A DNA stretch of 8,411 bases. Source: Deltaproteobacteria bacterium RBG_13_49_15. GTDB taxonomy: Bacteria > Desulfobacterota > Desulfobacteria > Desulfobacterales > UBA2156. The stretch spans positions 1-8,411 of the forward strand of contig MGQD01000179.1 in NCBI GenBank assembly GCA_001797695.1. Reading direction: 5' to 3'. Both the position numbers and the translations under genes were made by a program. The notes under the pieces are model-generated. The model did no database searches, was not told the origin of the DNA, and saw only the letters and a list, made by a program, of their open reading frames with translations. The first letter of the stretch is position 1. Every line of letters begins with the position of its first letter. This document shows, piece after piece, positions 1 through 5,677 of this stretch.

Positions 1-218
1 GGTTTGATCCCTGTATTGTGCAAGTAATCCGCAACGCTGGTACCCCAGTACCGGGAAAGCTCGTTAAGCGGAATATAGGGTTTCAGGATCCCGAAAGCAT
101 AAAGGACGAATGTAATAAGCAAAATCGTCAGGCCGAGCAGCATCCCCTTTTCGAGAATCTTGGCATACACCATCTGTTCTATGGAGGCTTCGAGTTGCGT
201 TTTGGATTGTTCTGCCAT
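1..218 (-). CDS. Small membrane protein downstream of TauE/SafE exporter (3' part outside window)
   Basis: Seventy-two codons are visible, from an ATG at 218 to the window edge, with no stop. The start is supported by a clear ribosome binding site (AAAGGAG, about 5 bases upstream). The visible part has a short charged N-terminal segment (MAEQSKTQLEASIEQ), an amphipathic stretch, one convincing transmembrane helix at about residues 24-45 (GMLLGLTILLITFVLYAFGI), then a loop rich in Pro, Tyr and Trp (KPYIPLNELSRYW) that probably lies outside the membrane. It follows the TauE/SafE gene by 31 bases on the same strand, so the two are very likely co-transcribed and may work together, for example as an accessory subunit. 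I do not recognise a named family with certainty and assign no function. The gene is interrupted by the window end, so its length is unknown. Confidence 0.75.
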   Translation of the reverse strand, partial: MAEQSKTQLEASIEQMVYAKILEKGMLLGLTILLITFVLYAFGILKPYIPLNELSRYWGTSVADYLHNTGIK

Positions 219-250
219 CTTTTTCTCCTTTATTTTTCAACACCGCGAAA

Positions 251-1219
251 TTACATAAAGCTGATTCCGAGTCCTTTGGTCAGCGCCTTAATTCCCGCAA
301 ATGCCAGAATCCCGATGACCATCCAACGAATGAAAGTCGGCTTTGCAATTTTCAAAAGGCGGACCCCGACAAAAGAGCCCAGCATGATCCCCACCAGCGA
401 CGGAACGACCATCAGCGGCAGGACACACCCCTGGTTCATGTAGATCCATGCGGCCGATGTATCGGTGATGGAAAGCAAGAACTTGCTGGTGGCCACGCTG
501 ATCTTGAGGGGTGCGCCCATCAAGAGATTCAAGACCGGGACATTGGCCCATCCGGCCCCAAGTCCGAACATGCCGGCCATAATTCCAACGGCGATAAACA
601 ACGTCAATCCCAGCACGGTGTGATGAATTTTCCAGTCAATTATCTTCCCCGAGCTTGCCTCATGGTAAACGCCATAAATACCCAAGACTGACGAGAGTCT
701 ATCCGCAGCGGGAACATCCGGAACATCCGACTTCTTAGACGTGATCATCAAGACGCAAATGCCCAATATGGTGGCGCCGAGACTGATCTGAACAATATGG
801 GTCGGAAGCGCCAAGCCGATCATGGCGCCGATAATAGCGAAGGTAGAAGCGATAAGCGCCACCGGAATAGCCAACCGCAAACTCGCCAGGTTTGCCTTGA
901 GAAGGCCGGGACCCGCTGCCAAGGCTCCTGCAAGGGCGACCAGGAGACCCGTACCCCGAACAAAATCCAGATGAAACGGAAAAAAGCCGCTGATGATGGG
1001 AACGAACAACACGCCGCCGCCGACTCCTCCTAACACGGCAAGGACGCCCATGACGATCGTCACGACAAAAAGTATCAGAGCCCAAACCCACCAGGCATAG
1101 CTACTTGCGGCAACAGAAGGCGCGGTTTCCGATGCGAAAAGAACCGCCGGAGATATCCAAAAAAGAATGAAAGCAAAAAAAAGCCAAAACAATTGCTTCG
1201 CTTTAAAAGACGGACCCAT
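251..1219 (-). CDS. Sulfite exporter TauE/SafE family membrane protein
   Basis: A 322-residue polytopic inner-membrane protein of the TauE/SafE family (Pfam PF01925), whose members move sulfur-containing or organic anions such as sulfite, sulfoacetate or taurine-derived products. The substrate here cannot be read from sequence. A hydrophobic N-terminal segment (about 9-29) ending VLFAS could be a signal peptide or first helix. The two family half-repeats are visible: a glycine-rich GGVGGGVLFVPI at 64-75, and GMFGLGAGWANVPVLNLLMG at about 216-235, each followed by further hydrophobic helices up to about residue 312. A polar loop at 161-200 separates the halves. The ATG at 1219 is preceded by GGGAGG at good spacing. 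The gene lies 119 bases after a receiver gene and 31 bases before a small membrane protein, all on one strand, which suggests that the upstream two-component proteins control or sense its substrate. The family call is firm; the transported compound is inference. Confidence 0.92.
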   Translation of the reverse strand: MGPSFKAKQLFWLFFAFILFWISPAVLFASETAPSVAASSYAWWVWALILFVVTIVMGVLAVLGGVGGGVLFVPIISGFFPFHLDFVRGTGLLVALAGALAAGPGLLKANLASLRLAIPVALIASTFAIIGAMIGLALPTHIVQISLGATILGICVLMITSKKSDVPDVPAADRLSSVLGIYGVYHEASSGKIIDWKIHHTVLGLTLFIAVGIMAGMFGLGAGWANVPVLNLLMGAPLKISVATSKFLLSITDTSAAWIYMNQGCVLPLMVVPSLVGIMLGSFVGVRLLKIAKPTFIRWMVIGILAFAGIKALTKGLGISFM

Positions 1220-1297
1220 TTATCCCTCCCTTTTCTATGTTGATAATATCCCGAGTCACACGAATTTCGAGCCAATCCCAAAATGCGAATCCCGGCA

Positions 1298-1320
1298 CTT
1301 CCTTGGCAAAATCAAGGAAG
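1298..1320. repeat. Perfect 8-bp inverted repeat between receiver and exporter genes
   Basis: CTTCCTTG (1298-1305) and CAAGGAAG (1313-1320) are exact inverted complements around a 7-base loop. The hairpin lies in the 119-base gap between the receiver gene ending at 1339 and the exporter starting at 1219. No T-run follows it on either strand, so it is not a standard intrinsic terminator. It could be an mRNA processing or stability element, or a protein-binding dyad. A TATTAT -10-like hexamer sits closer to the exporter start, but I found no matching -35, so a separate exporter promoter is not established. Confidence 0.45.
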
Positions 1321-1338
1321 CCGCTGAAAAAGAAGGGA

Positions 1339-1809
1339 TTATTTTTTATCGCCCTTTTTTCCCTCGGCGATTTTTCGCGCTTCGTCAAACTCTCCGGCTT
1401 CGGCAAACGTTGCCGCCATCATGTTCTTTTGGAGATTCTCCTTCAACGCATAGGCTTTTTTAATCGTCTCGACTAGTTTTTCAATACCGACGGGTTTTTG
1501 CAGATAATCGAAGGCGCCCAATGCCCGGGCCTTCTTCTCCAATTCGGAGGTGCCGTGGGCCGTAAGCATGACAACCTGAACCCCCGGATAGGCCTTTTTC
1601 ACTTCCTCGAGTACTCTGAGTCCGTCAATGCCGGGCATTTTAAAGTCGAGAATCATGACATCCGGCAAGTTCTTCTTCAGTTTGGCCAGCGCCTCTTCCC
1701 CGTTGAAAGCGACATCCGAGCCGAGTTCGCGCATTTTAATGCGTTCGGCAAGAGATTGAACGAAATCCTCCTCGTCATCTACCAGAAGCACTTTGATGTC
1801 TTTCATCAT
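1339..1809 (-). CDS. Stand-alone receiver-domain response regulator (third in cluster)
   Basis: A 156-residue response regulator consisting of one receiver domain (PF00072) plus a short charged tail and no DNA-binding or enzymatic output domain. The phosphorylation machinery is complete: acidic pair D11-D12, phospho-acceptor D55 in LDFKMPG, switch Thr T83 in MLTAHG, and K105 in LQKPV. After the domain a helical, charged extension (about 125-156, AEAGEFDEARKIAEG and following) may be a partner-binding segment. I chose the ATG at 1809: AAGGAG lies about 9 bases upstream. A GTG at 1815 is also in frame but sits only 3 bases from that site. The gene is 30 bases downstream of another receiver gene and upstream of the TauE/SafE exporter. 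It probably receives phosphate from the kinase at 2810-4552 and acts by protein contact. Partner and target are inferred, not seen. Confidence 0.93.
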   Translation of the reverse strand: MMKDIKVLLVDDEEDFVQSLAERIKMRELGSDVAFNGEEALAKLKKNLPDVMILDFKMPGIDGLRVLEEVKKAYPGVQVVMLTAHGTSELEKKARALGAFDYLQKPVGIEKLVETIKKAYALKENLQKNMMAATFAEAGEFDEARKIAEGKKGDKK

Positions 1810-1839
1810 AATCACATTCTCCTTCCTATGGTTTTTTAT

Positions 1840-2280
1840 TCAATCCTTCCGGCGCTCTCTATCAGAGGCGCGGCGGACATCTTCCAATGCGCGTCGGATT
1901 CTTTCTTCGTGTTCCCATTTGCGGTGATGGGCCTCATCGATCTTTTGGATCATGGTTTGATCGTCGCATGGTTTGGTCAAATATTCGAAAGCCCCCCGCT
2001 GCATGCCGTCTATTGCCATTCCGCGGGTCGCCTTTCCCGACAGCATGATGACCTCCACGATTGGTTTGAGAGCTTTAATTTGTTTCAACGCTGCAATGCC
2101 GTCCATCTGCGGCATCATTAAGTCCAAAATGATTACGTCAAAATTTCCGTCTTTTATCTTTTGAAGTGCTTCTGCACCCCCATAGCAGTAATCGACGGTA
2201 TATCCTTTCAGCGCCAGACGTTCCGATAATATTTCGGCAAACTCTCTTTCGTCGTCCACCACCAGTATTTTCGCCTTCAT
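1840..2280 (-). CDS. Stand-alone receiver-domain response regulator (second in cluster)
   Basis: A 146-residue single-domain response regulator (PF00072). Conserved residues are all present: D9-D10 acidic pair, D53 acceptor in ILDLMMP, S81 in MLSGKA as the switch hydroxyl, and K103 in LTKPC. A strongly charged C-terminal helix (about 121-146, rich in Arg and Glu, RIRRALEDVRRAS) follows the domain, with no recognisable output fold. The start at 2280 has AGGAG about 9-10 bases upstream. The 124-base gap from the preceding receiver gene is the largest inside the presumed signalling operon and contains a hairpin and a TATAAA hexamer, so partial separate expression is possible. It ends 30 bases before the next receiver gene. 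It could be a CheY-like protein-contact regulator or a phosphate sink for the cluster's kinase. Confidence 0.93.
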   Translation of the reverse strand: MKAKILVVDDEREFAEILSERLALKGYTVDYCYGGAEALQKIKDGNFDVIILDLMMPQMDGIAALKQIKALKPIVEVIMLSGKATRGMAIDGMQRGAFEYLTKPCDDQTMIQKIDEAHHRKWEHEERIRRALEDVRRASDRERRKD

Positions 2281-2313
2281 CTTTTAATGCTCCTATTTTA
2301 TAATGCAAATAAC

Positions 2314-2334
2314 GTGGAACCACAGAGGTTCTAC
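2314..2334. repeat. Hairpin in the gap between two receiver genes
   Basis: GTGGAACC (2314-2321) pairs with GGTTCTAC (2327-2334) around a 5-base loop: eight pairs, one of them a G-T wobble. It sits in the 124-base space between receiver genes at 2405-2797 and 1840-2280. On the transcribed minus strand it is followed by GTTATTTG rather than a clean T-run, so it is more likely an mRNA-processing or pausing structure than a strong terminator. An 8-base palindrome, GGGCGCCC, lies nearby at 2357-2364. Confidence 0.4.
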
Positions 2335-2404
2335 TGGTTTCTTCAACATCGTAATCGGGCGCCCTCTCCCGGATACATGGAATGTAAAGATGTGGGCAAA
2401 TACG

Positions 2405-2797
2405 TTATGACGCGTTTTTGGTCGGCGGTGTATCTACTCGGCATTCCATCAGGCTTTTCATGTTATCGATCAGGTCATCGATGTCAATCGGTTTGATCAG
2501 ATAAACAGATTCGCCGCATTGTTTGACAACATCCCGGAACAGTTCCTCTGAGCCATGCCCGGTCAAAAAAAGGATCTGAGTCTTCGGTTGTCTGTCGCGA
2601 ATTCGACGCATGAGCTCCAGGCCATCCACCTGGGGCATTTTAAGATCCAGCACAGCGATATCAAACGTCGACGTTTCAACCAATTTGAGCGCATCCTTAG
2701 CCGAACCTGCCCATTCCGCCTCAATTCCGCGAAGACAGAGCCGCTCCGCCAGCGTCGATGCCAGTTCTTCTTCGTCATCCACAATCAACACTCTCAT
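2405..2797 (-). CDS. Stand-alone receiver-domain response regulator (first after the kinase)
   Basis: A 130-residue CheY-like protein, essentially only a receiver domain (PF00072). Key residues are D7-D8, acceptor D51 in VLDLKMP, T79 in FLTGHG, and K102 in LIKPI. The segment before the conserved lysine (KQCGESVYLIKP) departs from the usual Gly-Ala-x-Asp/Glu-Tyr-Leu pattern. The start at 2797 has GGGAGAG upstream, placed just after the kinase stop codon: the kinase ends at 2810 and only 12 bases separate the genes, so translation is probably coupled. This makes it the most likely direct partner of that kinase. With no output domain it must act through protein contacts, as a phosphorelay intermediate, or as a phosphate sink. 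Confidence 0.94.
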   Translation of the reverse strand: MRVLIVDDEEELASTLAERLCLRGIEAEWAGSAKDALKLVETSTFDIAVLDLKMPQVDGLELMRRIRDRQPKTQILFLTGHGSEELFRDVVKQCGESVYLIKPIDIDDLIDNMKSLMECRVDTPPTKNAS

Positions 2798-2809
2798 CGC
2801 GATCTCTCC

Positions 2810-4552
2810 CTAGTTCTGGTCGGATTTCAGTTCAACAGGCAGGCGGATGCTGAATATCGAACCTTTTTCTTCTTCACTCTCGACAGAGATGGTCCCACCG
2901 AGCTCCTGAATCAGATTGTAGGTAATGGCCAACCCCAGGCCGGTACCGCCTCGCCCTTTTTTCGTTGAGAAAAACGGCTCGAAGATATGTTTAAGATCTT
3001 CTTTTTTTATGCCGACGCCGTCATCGGTGATACTGACATTCACACCATCTTTATGGATGCCGGAAATCTCGACGACCAAGTGTCCCTCTTTTTCAATGGC
3101 ATCAAGGGCATTGTTGATAATATTGAGAAATATCTGCTGCAATTTACCCTTGTCGCTTTGAATCACGGCAGGAGAGTCCGGCGCTTTAATTTCAATCTTG
3201 ATGGCATTGATCTCGGCTTCTTTTTCAATAAAACTCAATACTTCCTTTATCATTAATTTGACATCGACACTTTCCTTGCCGCTTTCCGTATTTCGCGCAA
3301 AAGCCAGCAACAGACGGGTGATTTTCGAGGCGCGCTTTACCGCAGCGAGAATGACATCCACCATGCCCTGCAATTTCGGATCCCCTGCATATTGCTTTTT
3401 GATCTCAAAGAGATCTTTGATCAGCCCAGCTTTTTCATTGATGATGGCCAGAGGGTTGTTGATTTCATGGGAAATGCCGGCGGCCATGCGGCCGATGGAA
3501 GCCATCTTGTTGGCATATTCGACTTGCTGGATATAGGCCAAACGCCTTTCATCGGCTAGCTGGATGCGATTCACCATATAGGTCACAATTCCCAATATGA
3601 CCCCGCTGATCAGAATGATGCTGCCGGCCAGGAACATGAAGAGTTCGGTCTTGGTTTTACGAAACGGAGCCATCAATGCGCTTTTCGACTTAACAATCAT
3701 CAAAATGAAAGGCGTTTCCTCGATGAACCGATATCCGATCAAGTTGCGGGCGCCATCCTTTTCGCTAAGCTCAATAACCTGTGTACTAGGTTGATACTCG
3801 GGTGTTGAAAATGGGACCTGGCTCAGAATTTTTCCATAATAAATGGAATTGGTCTGGAGAACGCCCTTGCGGTTGATGACAAAAGCATCCCCGCGGCCGG
3901 TCAGCTCCAGTTTATCGAGAAGATTTTTAAAAATATCCAACCTCAACGATGCCCTGAGAATCAGGAAATTGTTGTTATCGAGATTTTTTTTAACGGCAAT
4001 GACAAAGTGGGGTTCTTTTCGATATCCCAAGAAGACGTCGCTGATATAAACACACTTCTTCTTGCATTCTTGGAACCAGGACTGGTTCCCGTATTCCTTC
4101 CCCAGCAAATCATAAGGGCCGACGTATCGGATTTGTGTTCCGGACGAGTCGATGATCCCCAAGTCAACAAACCCGCCTCCGAAACTCTCTTCTAGATACC
4201 TGAGGACAAATGCCAGTCTGACAGTATTCAAAAGGGCGTCCTGTGGATTGTCCCGGGAAATAAAATCTAGCGCGGCTCGTCTTTCCGTAAGAAAGAAAGA
4301 AATGGAACGATAGGTATTTGAAACGACACGAGCAGTCTTTAAATAGTTTTCGGATTCAAACGCCTTTTCAGTAGTTCTATAATTGATCATGGTAATGACG
4401 ATCAACGGGATAAGGGAAACGGAAAGGGACATGAGGACCGAAACCAGCCATAATCGCTTGGGGTTGAACAACCGAATGGCTCCCGGCACTCTCGAGGCCC
4501 GTAGAACTGAAAAGGGGATAAAAAACGATTTTAGCAACTGGAATGATGACAT
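2810..4552 (-). CDS. Membrane sensor histidine kinase with periplasmic Cache-type domain
   Basis: A 580-residue sensor kinase. In order: cytoplasmic N-terminus (1-33), transmembrane helix (about 34-56), a periplasmic region of about 245 residues resembling a double Cache domain (YVGPYDLLGKEYGNQSWF at 143-160, YISDVFLG at 169-176, PHFVIAV at 181-187), a second transmembrane helix (about 304-326), a linker helix, a HisKA domain with H362 in GISHEINNPLAI, and a HATPase_c domain with N-box around N477-N481, DDGVGI at 510-515, IFEPFFSTK at 523-531 and GTGLGLAI at 536-543. It is therefore an orthodox kinase without a receiver of its own. Its only two cysteines are C163 and C167, in the periplasmic domain. 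Start choice: ATG at 4552 is the first possible ATG after an in-frame stop, though its ribosome site is weak (AGGG directly abutting). It is followed by three receivers and a TauE/SafE exporter, suggesting sensing of a small extracellular ligand, possibly a sulfur compound. Confidence 0.95.
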   Translation of the reverse strand: MSSFQLLKSFFIPFSVLRASRVPGAIRLFNPKRLWLVSVLMSLSVSLIPLIVITMINYRTTEKAFESENYLKTARVVSNTYRSISFFLTERRAALDFISRDNPQDALLNTVRLAFVLRYLEESFGGGFVDLGIIDSSGTQIRYVGPYDLLGKEYGNQSWFQECKKKCVYISDVFLGYRKEPHFVIAVKKNLDNNNFLILRASLRLDIFKNLLDKLELTGRGDAFVINRKGVLQTNSIYYGKILSQVPFSTPEYQPSTQVIELSEKDGARNLIGYRFIEETPFILMIVKSKSALMAPFRKTKTELFMFLAGSIILISGVILGIVTYMVNRIQLADERRLAYIQQVEYANKMASIGRMAAGISHEINNPLAIINEKAGLIKDLFEIKKQYAGDPKLQGMVDVILAAVKRASKITRLLLAFARNTESGKESVDVKLMIKEVLSFIEKEAEINAIKIEIKAPDSPAVIQSDKGKLQQIFLNIINNALDAIEKEGHLVVEISGIHKDGVNVSITDDGVGIKKEDLKHIFEPFFSTKKGRGGTGLGLAITYNLIQELGGTISVESEEEKGSIFSIRLPVELKSDQN

Positions 4553-4696
4553 CCCTATTTTGCGCCCGTCATCGATGATTCATCTCTTTTCCGGTTCATT
4601 ACATGCAACAGCCCGTCGAATCGAGCGAGCGGTTTGCAAAATCAAGTTCTTGTTGCTTGCGGAATGATCCATTATGGCTTTAAACTGCATTTTTAA

Positions 4697-4708
4697 CTGA
4701 TCTATCAG
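4697..4708. promoter_or_regulatory. Small dyad at the predicted kinase transcription start (possible operator)
   Basis: CTGAT (4697-4701), two spacer bases, then ATCAG (4704-4708) form a perfect 5-bp dyad. It lies immediately downstream of the predicted -10 of the kinase promoter, around the expected +1, where a repressor would block initiation. Short dyads arise often by chance in AT-rich DNA, so this is a weak candidate. Confidence 0.25.
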
Positions 4709-4712
4709 CTAG

Positions 4713-4740
4713 TTTATCAACTTCCCATTTCATGTGTCAA
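4713..4740 (-). promoter_or_regulatory. Predicted sigma-70 promoter of the kinase/receiver/exporter operon
   Basis: Read leftwards, a perfect -35 TTGACA (4740-4735), 16-base spacer and -10 GATAAA (4718-4713, four of six consensus bases). The expected start near 4706 gives a leader of about 150 bases before the kinase ATG at 4552. The -35 match and position directly upstream of the operon support it; the spacer is one base shorter than ideal. Confidence 0.55.
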
Positions 4741-4823
4741 TAGTCCATAGAAACCCAAATCCTGGCATTGATTTCTAACGTTTTTTCCAATAGAATCTCT
4801 TTGACTTTATCTTCTGATACCTG

Positions 4824-4855
4824 AAAAACCCTAGCTCTTCTCACCTGGGGTTTTT
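4824..4855. terminator. Bidirectional terminator-like hairpin in the divergent region
   Basis: AAAAACCCTAG (4824-4834) pairs with CTGGGGTTTTT (4845-4855) over 11 positions with one G-T wobble and a 10-base loop. The A5-stem-T5 layout is that of an intrinsic terminator working on either strand, although the GC core is short. No gene ends here, so it may insulate the two divergent units or act as an attenuator for leftward transcripts starting further upstream. Confidence 0.45.
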
Positions 4856-4856
4856 G

Positions 4857-4898
4857 GCGAAAACCGAACCGGCCTTCCTTTAAAAAGTCGGTTTTCGC
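4857..4898. repeat. Perfect 11-bp inverted repeat beside the terminator-like hairpin
   Basis: GCGAAAACCGA (4857-4867) and TCGGTTTTCGC (4888-4898) are exact inverted complements around a 20-base loop. It begins one base after the neighbouring hairpin ends. Its left arm contains AAAACC, which can also pair with GGTTTT of that hairpin's right arm, so the two could form mutually exclusive folds. No consistent T-run follows directly on either strand. Confidence 0.5.
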
Positions 4899-5077
4899 TT
4901 TCGATGTTTTTCAGTTCCTTTATAATATGTAATTTTTTTCATACCCACTATTAACTTTTTTTCACAATTGTCCCTTTTGAGTGTTATTCTTTGTGCCGTA
5001 TCATCAAGCATAATAAAAAACAATAGTATTTTCAGAGTGTTATGAATCAATAAAACTGCAATAAAAAAATATTGCCA

Positions 5078-5093
5078 TGGCACATGATTTGCA
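5078..5093 (+). promoter_or_regulatory. Sigma-54 (-24/-12) promoter for the coiled-coil gene
   Basis: TGGCAC (5078-5083), five bases, then TTGCA (5089-5093). The invariant GG (5079-5080) and GC (5091-5092) are separated by exactly ten bases, as sigma-54 RNA polymerase (RpoN) requires. This is essentially the consensus. The expected start is near 5104, giving a leader of about 70 bases to the ATG at 5175. Such promoters need an AAA+ enhancer-binding activator. None is encoded in this window, and the local receivers have no DNA-binding domain. Confidence 0.85.
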
Positions 5094-5174
5094 CTAAGAA
5101 ATAAACTGTCTTATTCCTAAACATGAGAAGGAAATGCGTTCGCAAAATCGATTCACTTTAGCGGGAGGTATTAT

Positions 5175-5666
5175 ATGGATGCCCCTCTAGAAAATCAGAA
5201 CAACGTTATCGCGGACGATGAATACATTAAGAAGCAGCTCAAAGAAATTGATCTGAAAATTTTCGAAATCGAGCAATCCGTAAACAGGCTGCTCGATGAG
5301 GAGTCGACAATTTTATCTCAGCGTTCCAGAAGGCATACCGGCGGAATCAAGGATATTATTGATGGAACCCGGGGGGACCAGAAACGCTTGCAGGAACTTC
5401 GAGACACCCTTGAAATCGAAAGCGCCCCGCTCCCAGAGCTCAGAGCAAAAAGGAATGAATACGTCAAACAATACAATCAACTGAGGCGCCATAAGGTAAA
5501 AGAAAAATTGAAAATGATTTCAAACCGGATCGAAGAAACTCAGGAAAACCTTACGTCGTTAAGAAATTCCATTGAAGAAGTCGAAGAGATGGTCGAAGAG
5601 CGCGATTTGACAGATCGCATCTATGAACCATCTGCGATCCATACTCACCAGGCAAGATCCCAATAA
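5175..5666 (+). CDS. Uncharacterised coiled-coil protein under sigma-54 control
   Basis: A 163-residue, highly charged, almost wholly helical protein with no signal peptide, membrane segment or cysteine, so probably cytoplasmic. Two heptad-rich stretches are visible: about 17-50 (KKQLKEIDLKIFEIEQSVNR and following) and about 70-145 (RLQELRDTLEIE through EEVEEMVEER). Between them lies a Gly/Arg-containing hinge (RSRRHTGGIKDIIDGTRGD, about 51-69). The start is unambiguous: GGGAGG at 5163-5168, six bases before the ATG. A near-consensus sigma-54 promoter lies about 80 bases upstream, so expression is probably inducible and needs an enhancer-binding protein. It converges on a SPOR-domain gene with 11 bases between stop codons. 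I recognise no family. A scaffold, adaptor or assembly factor is possible, but no function is assigned. Confidence 0.85.
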   Translation: MDAPLENQNNVIADDEYIKKQLKEIDLKIFEIEQSVNRLLDEESTILSQRSRRHTGGIKDIIDGTRGDQKRLQELRDTLEIESAPLPELRAKRNEYVKQYNQLRRHKVKEKLKMISNRIEETQENLTSLRNSIEEVEEMVEERDLTDRIYEPSAIHTHQARSQ

Positions 5667-5677
5667 CAAACAGTTGA

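Larger units (their letters stand above)
4553..5174. other. Long AT-rich divergent intergenic region with regulatory elements
   Basis: This stretch of about 620 bases separates the leftward kinase operon from a rightward coiled-coil gene and carries no convincing protein gene. From left to right it holds the kinase leader, a small dyad and sigma-70 promoter facing left, two adjacent long hairpins, a very AT-rich stretch (about 4910-5070), and a sigma-54 promoter facing right, each described separately. A 9-base direct repeat, GAGTGTTAT, occurs at 4979-4987 and 5035-5043 upstream of the sigma-54 promoter. The size and AT-richness fit a region with binding sites for an enhancer-binding protein and for IHF, though I cannot point to a definite site for either. 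Confidence 0.6.

Noticed and set aside
18..443. Plus-strand open frame of 141 codons
   Set aside because: It runs antisense to the small membrane protein and the end of the exporter gene, both of which have good ribosome sites and membrane-protein character.
1810..1815. GTG start two codons upstream of the ATG at 1809 for the third receiver
   Set aside because: It lies only three bases from the AAGGAG ribosome site; the ATG at 1809 has better spacing.
1498..2121. Plus-strand open frame of 207 codons
   Set aside because: It lies antisense across two clear receiver genes and the gap between them, with no family signature; it is a shadow of the receiver coding.
4880..5083. Minus-strand open frame of 67 codons with a hydrophobic stretch
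   Set aside because: It has no ribosome binding site, lies in very AT-rich DNA where hydrophobic frames arise by chance, and its start overlaps the sigma-54 promoter.
5123..5190. Two short frames in the leader of the coiled-coil gene (ATG at 5123, 12 codons; ATG at 5134, 18 codons overlapping the real start)
   Set aside because: The first has no ribosome site. The second has AGAAGG only two bases away, which is too close. Neither shows any other sign of being translated.
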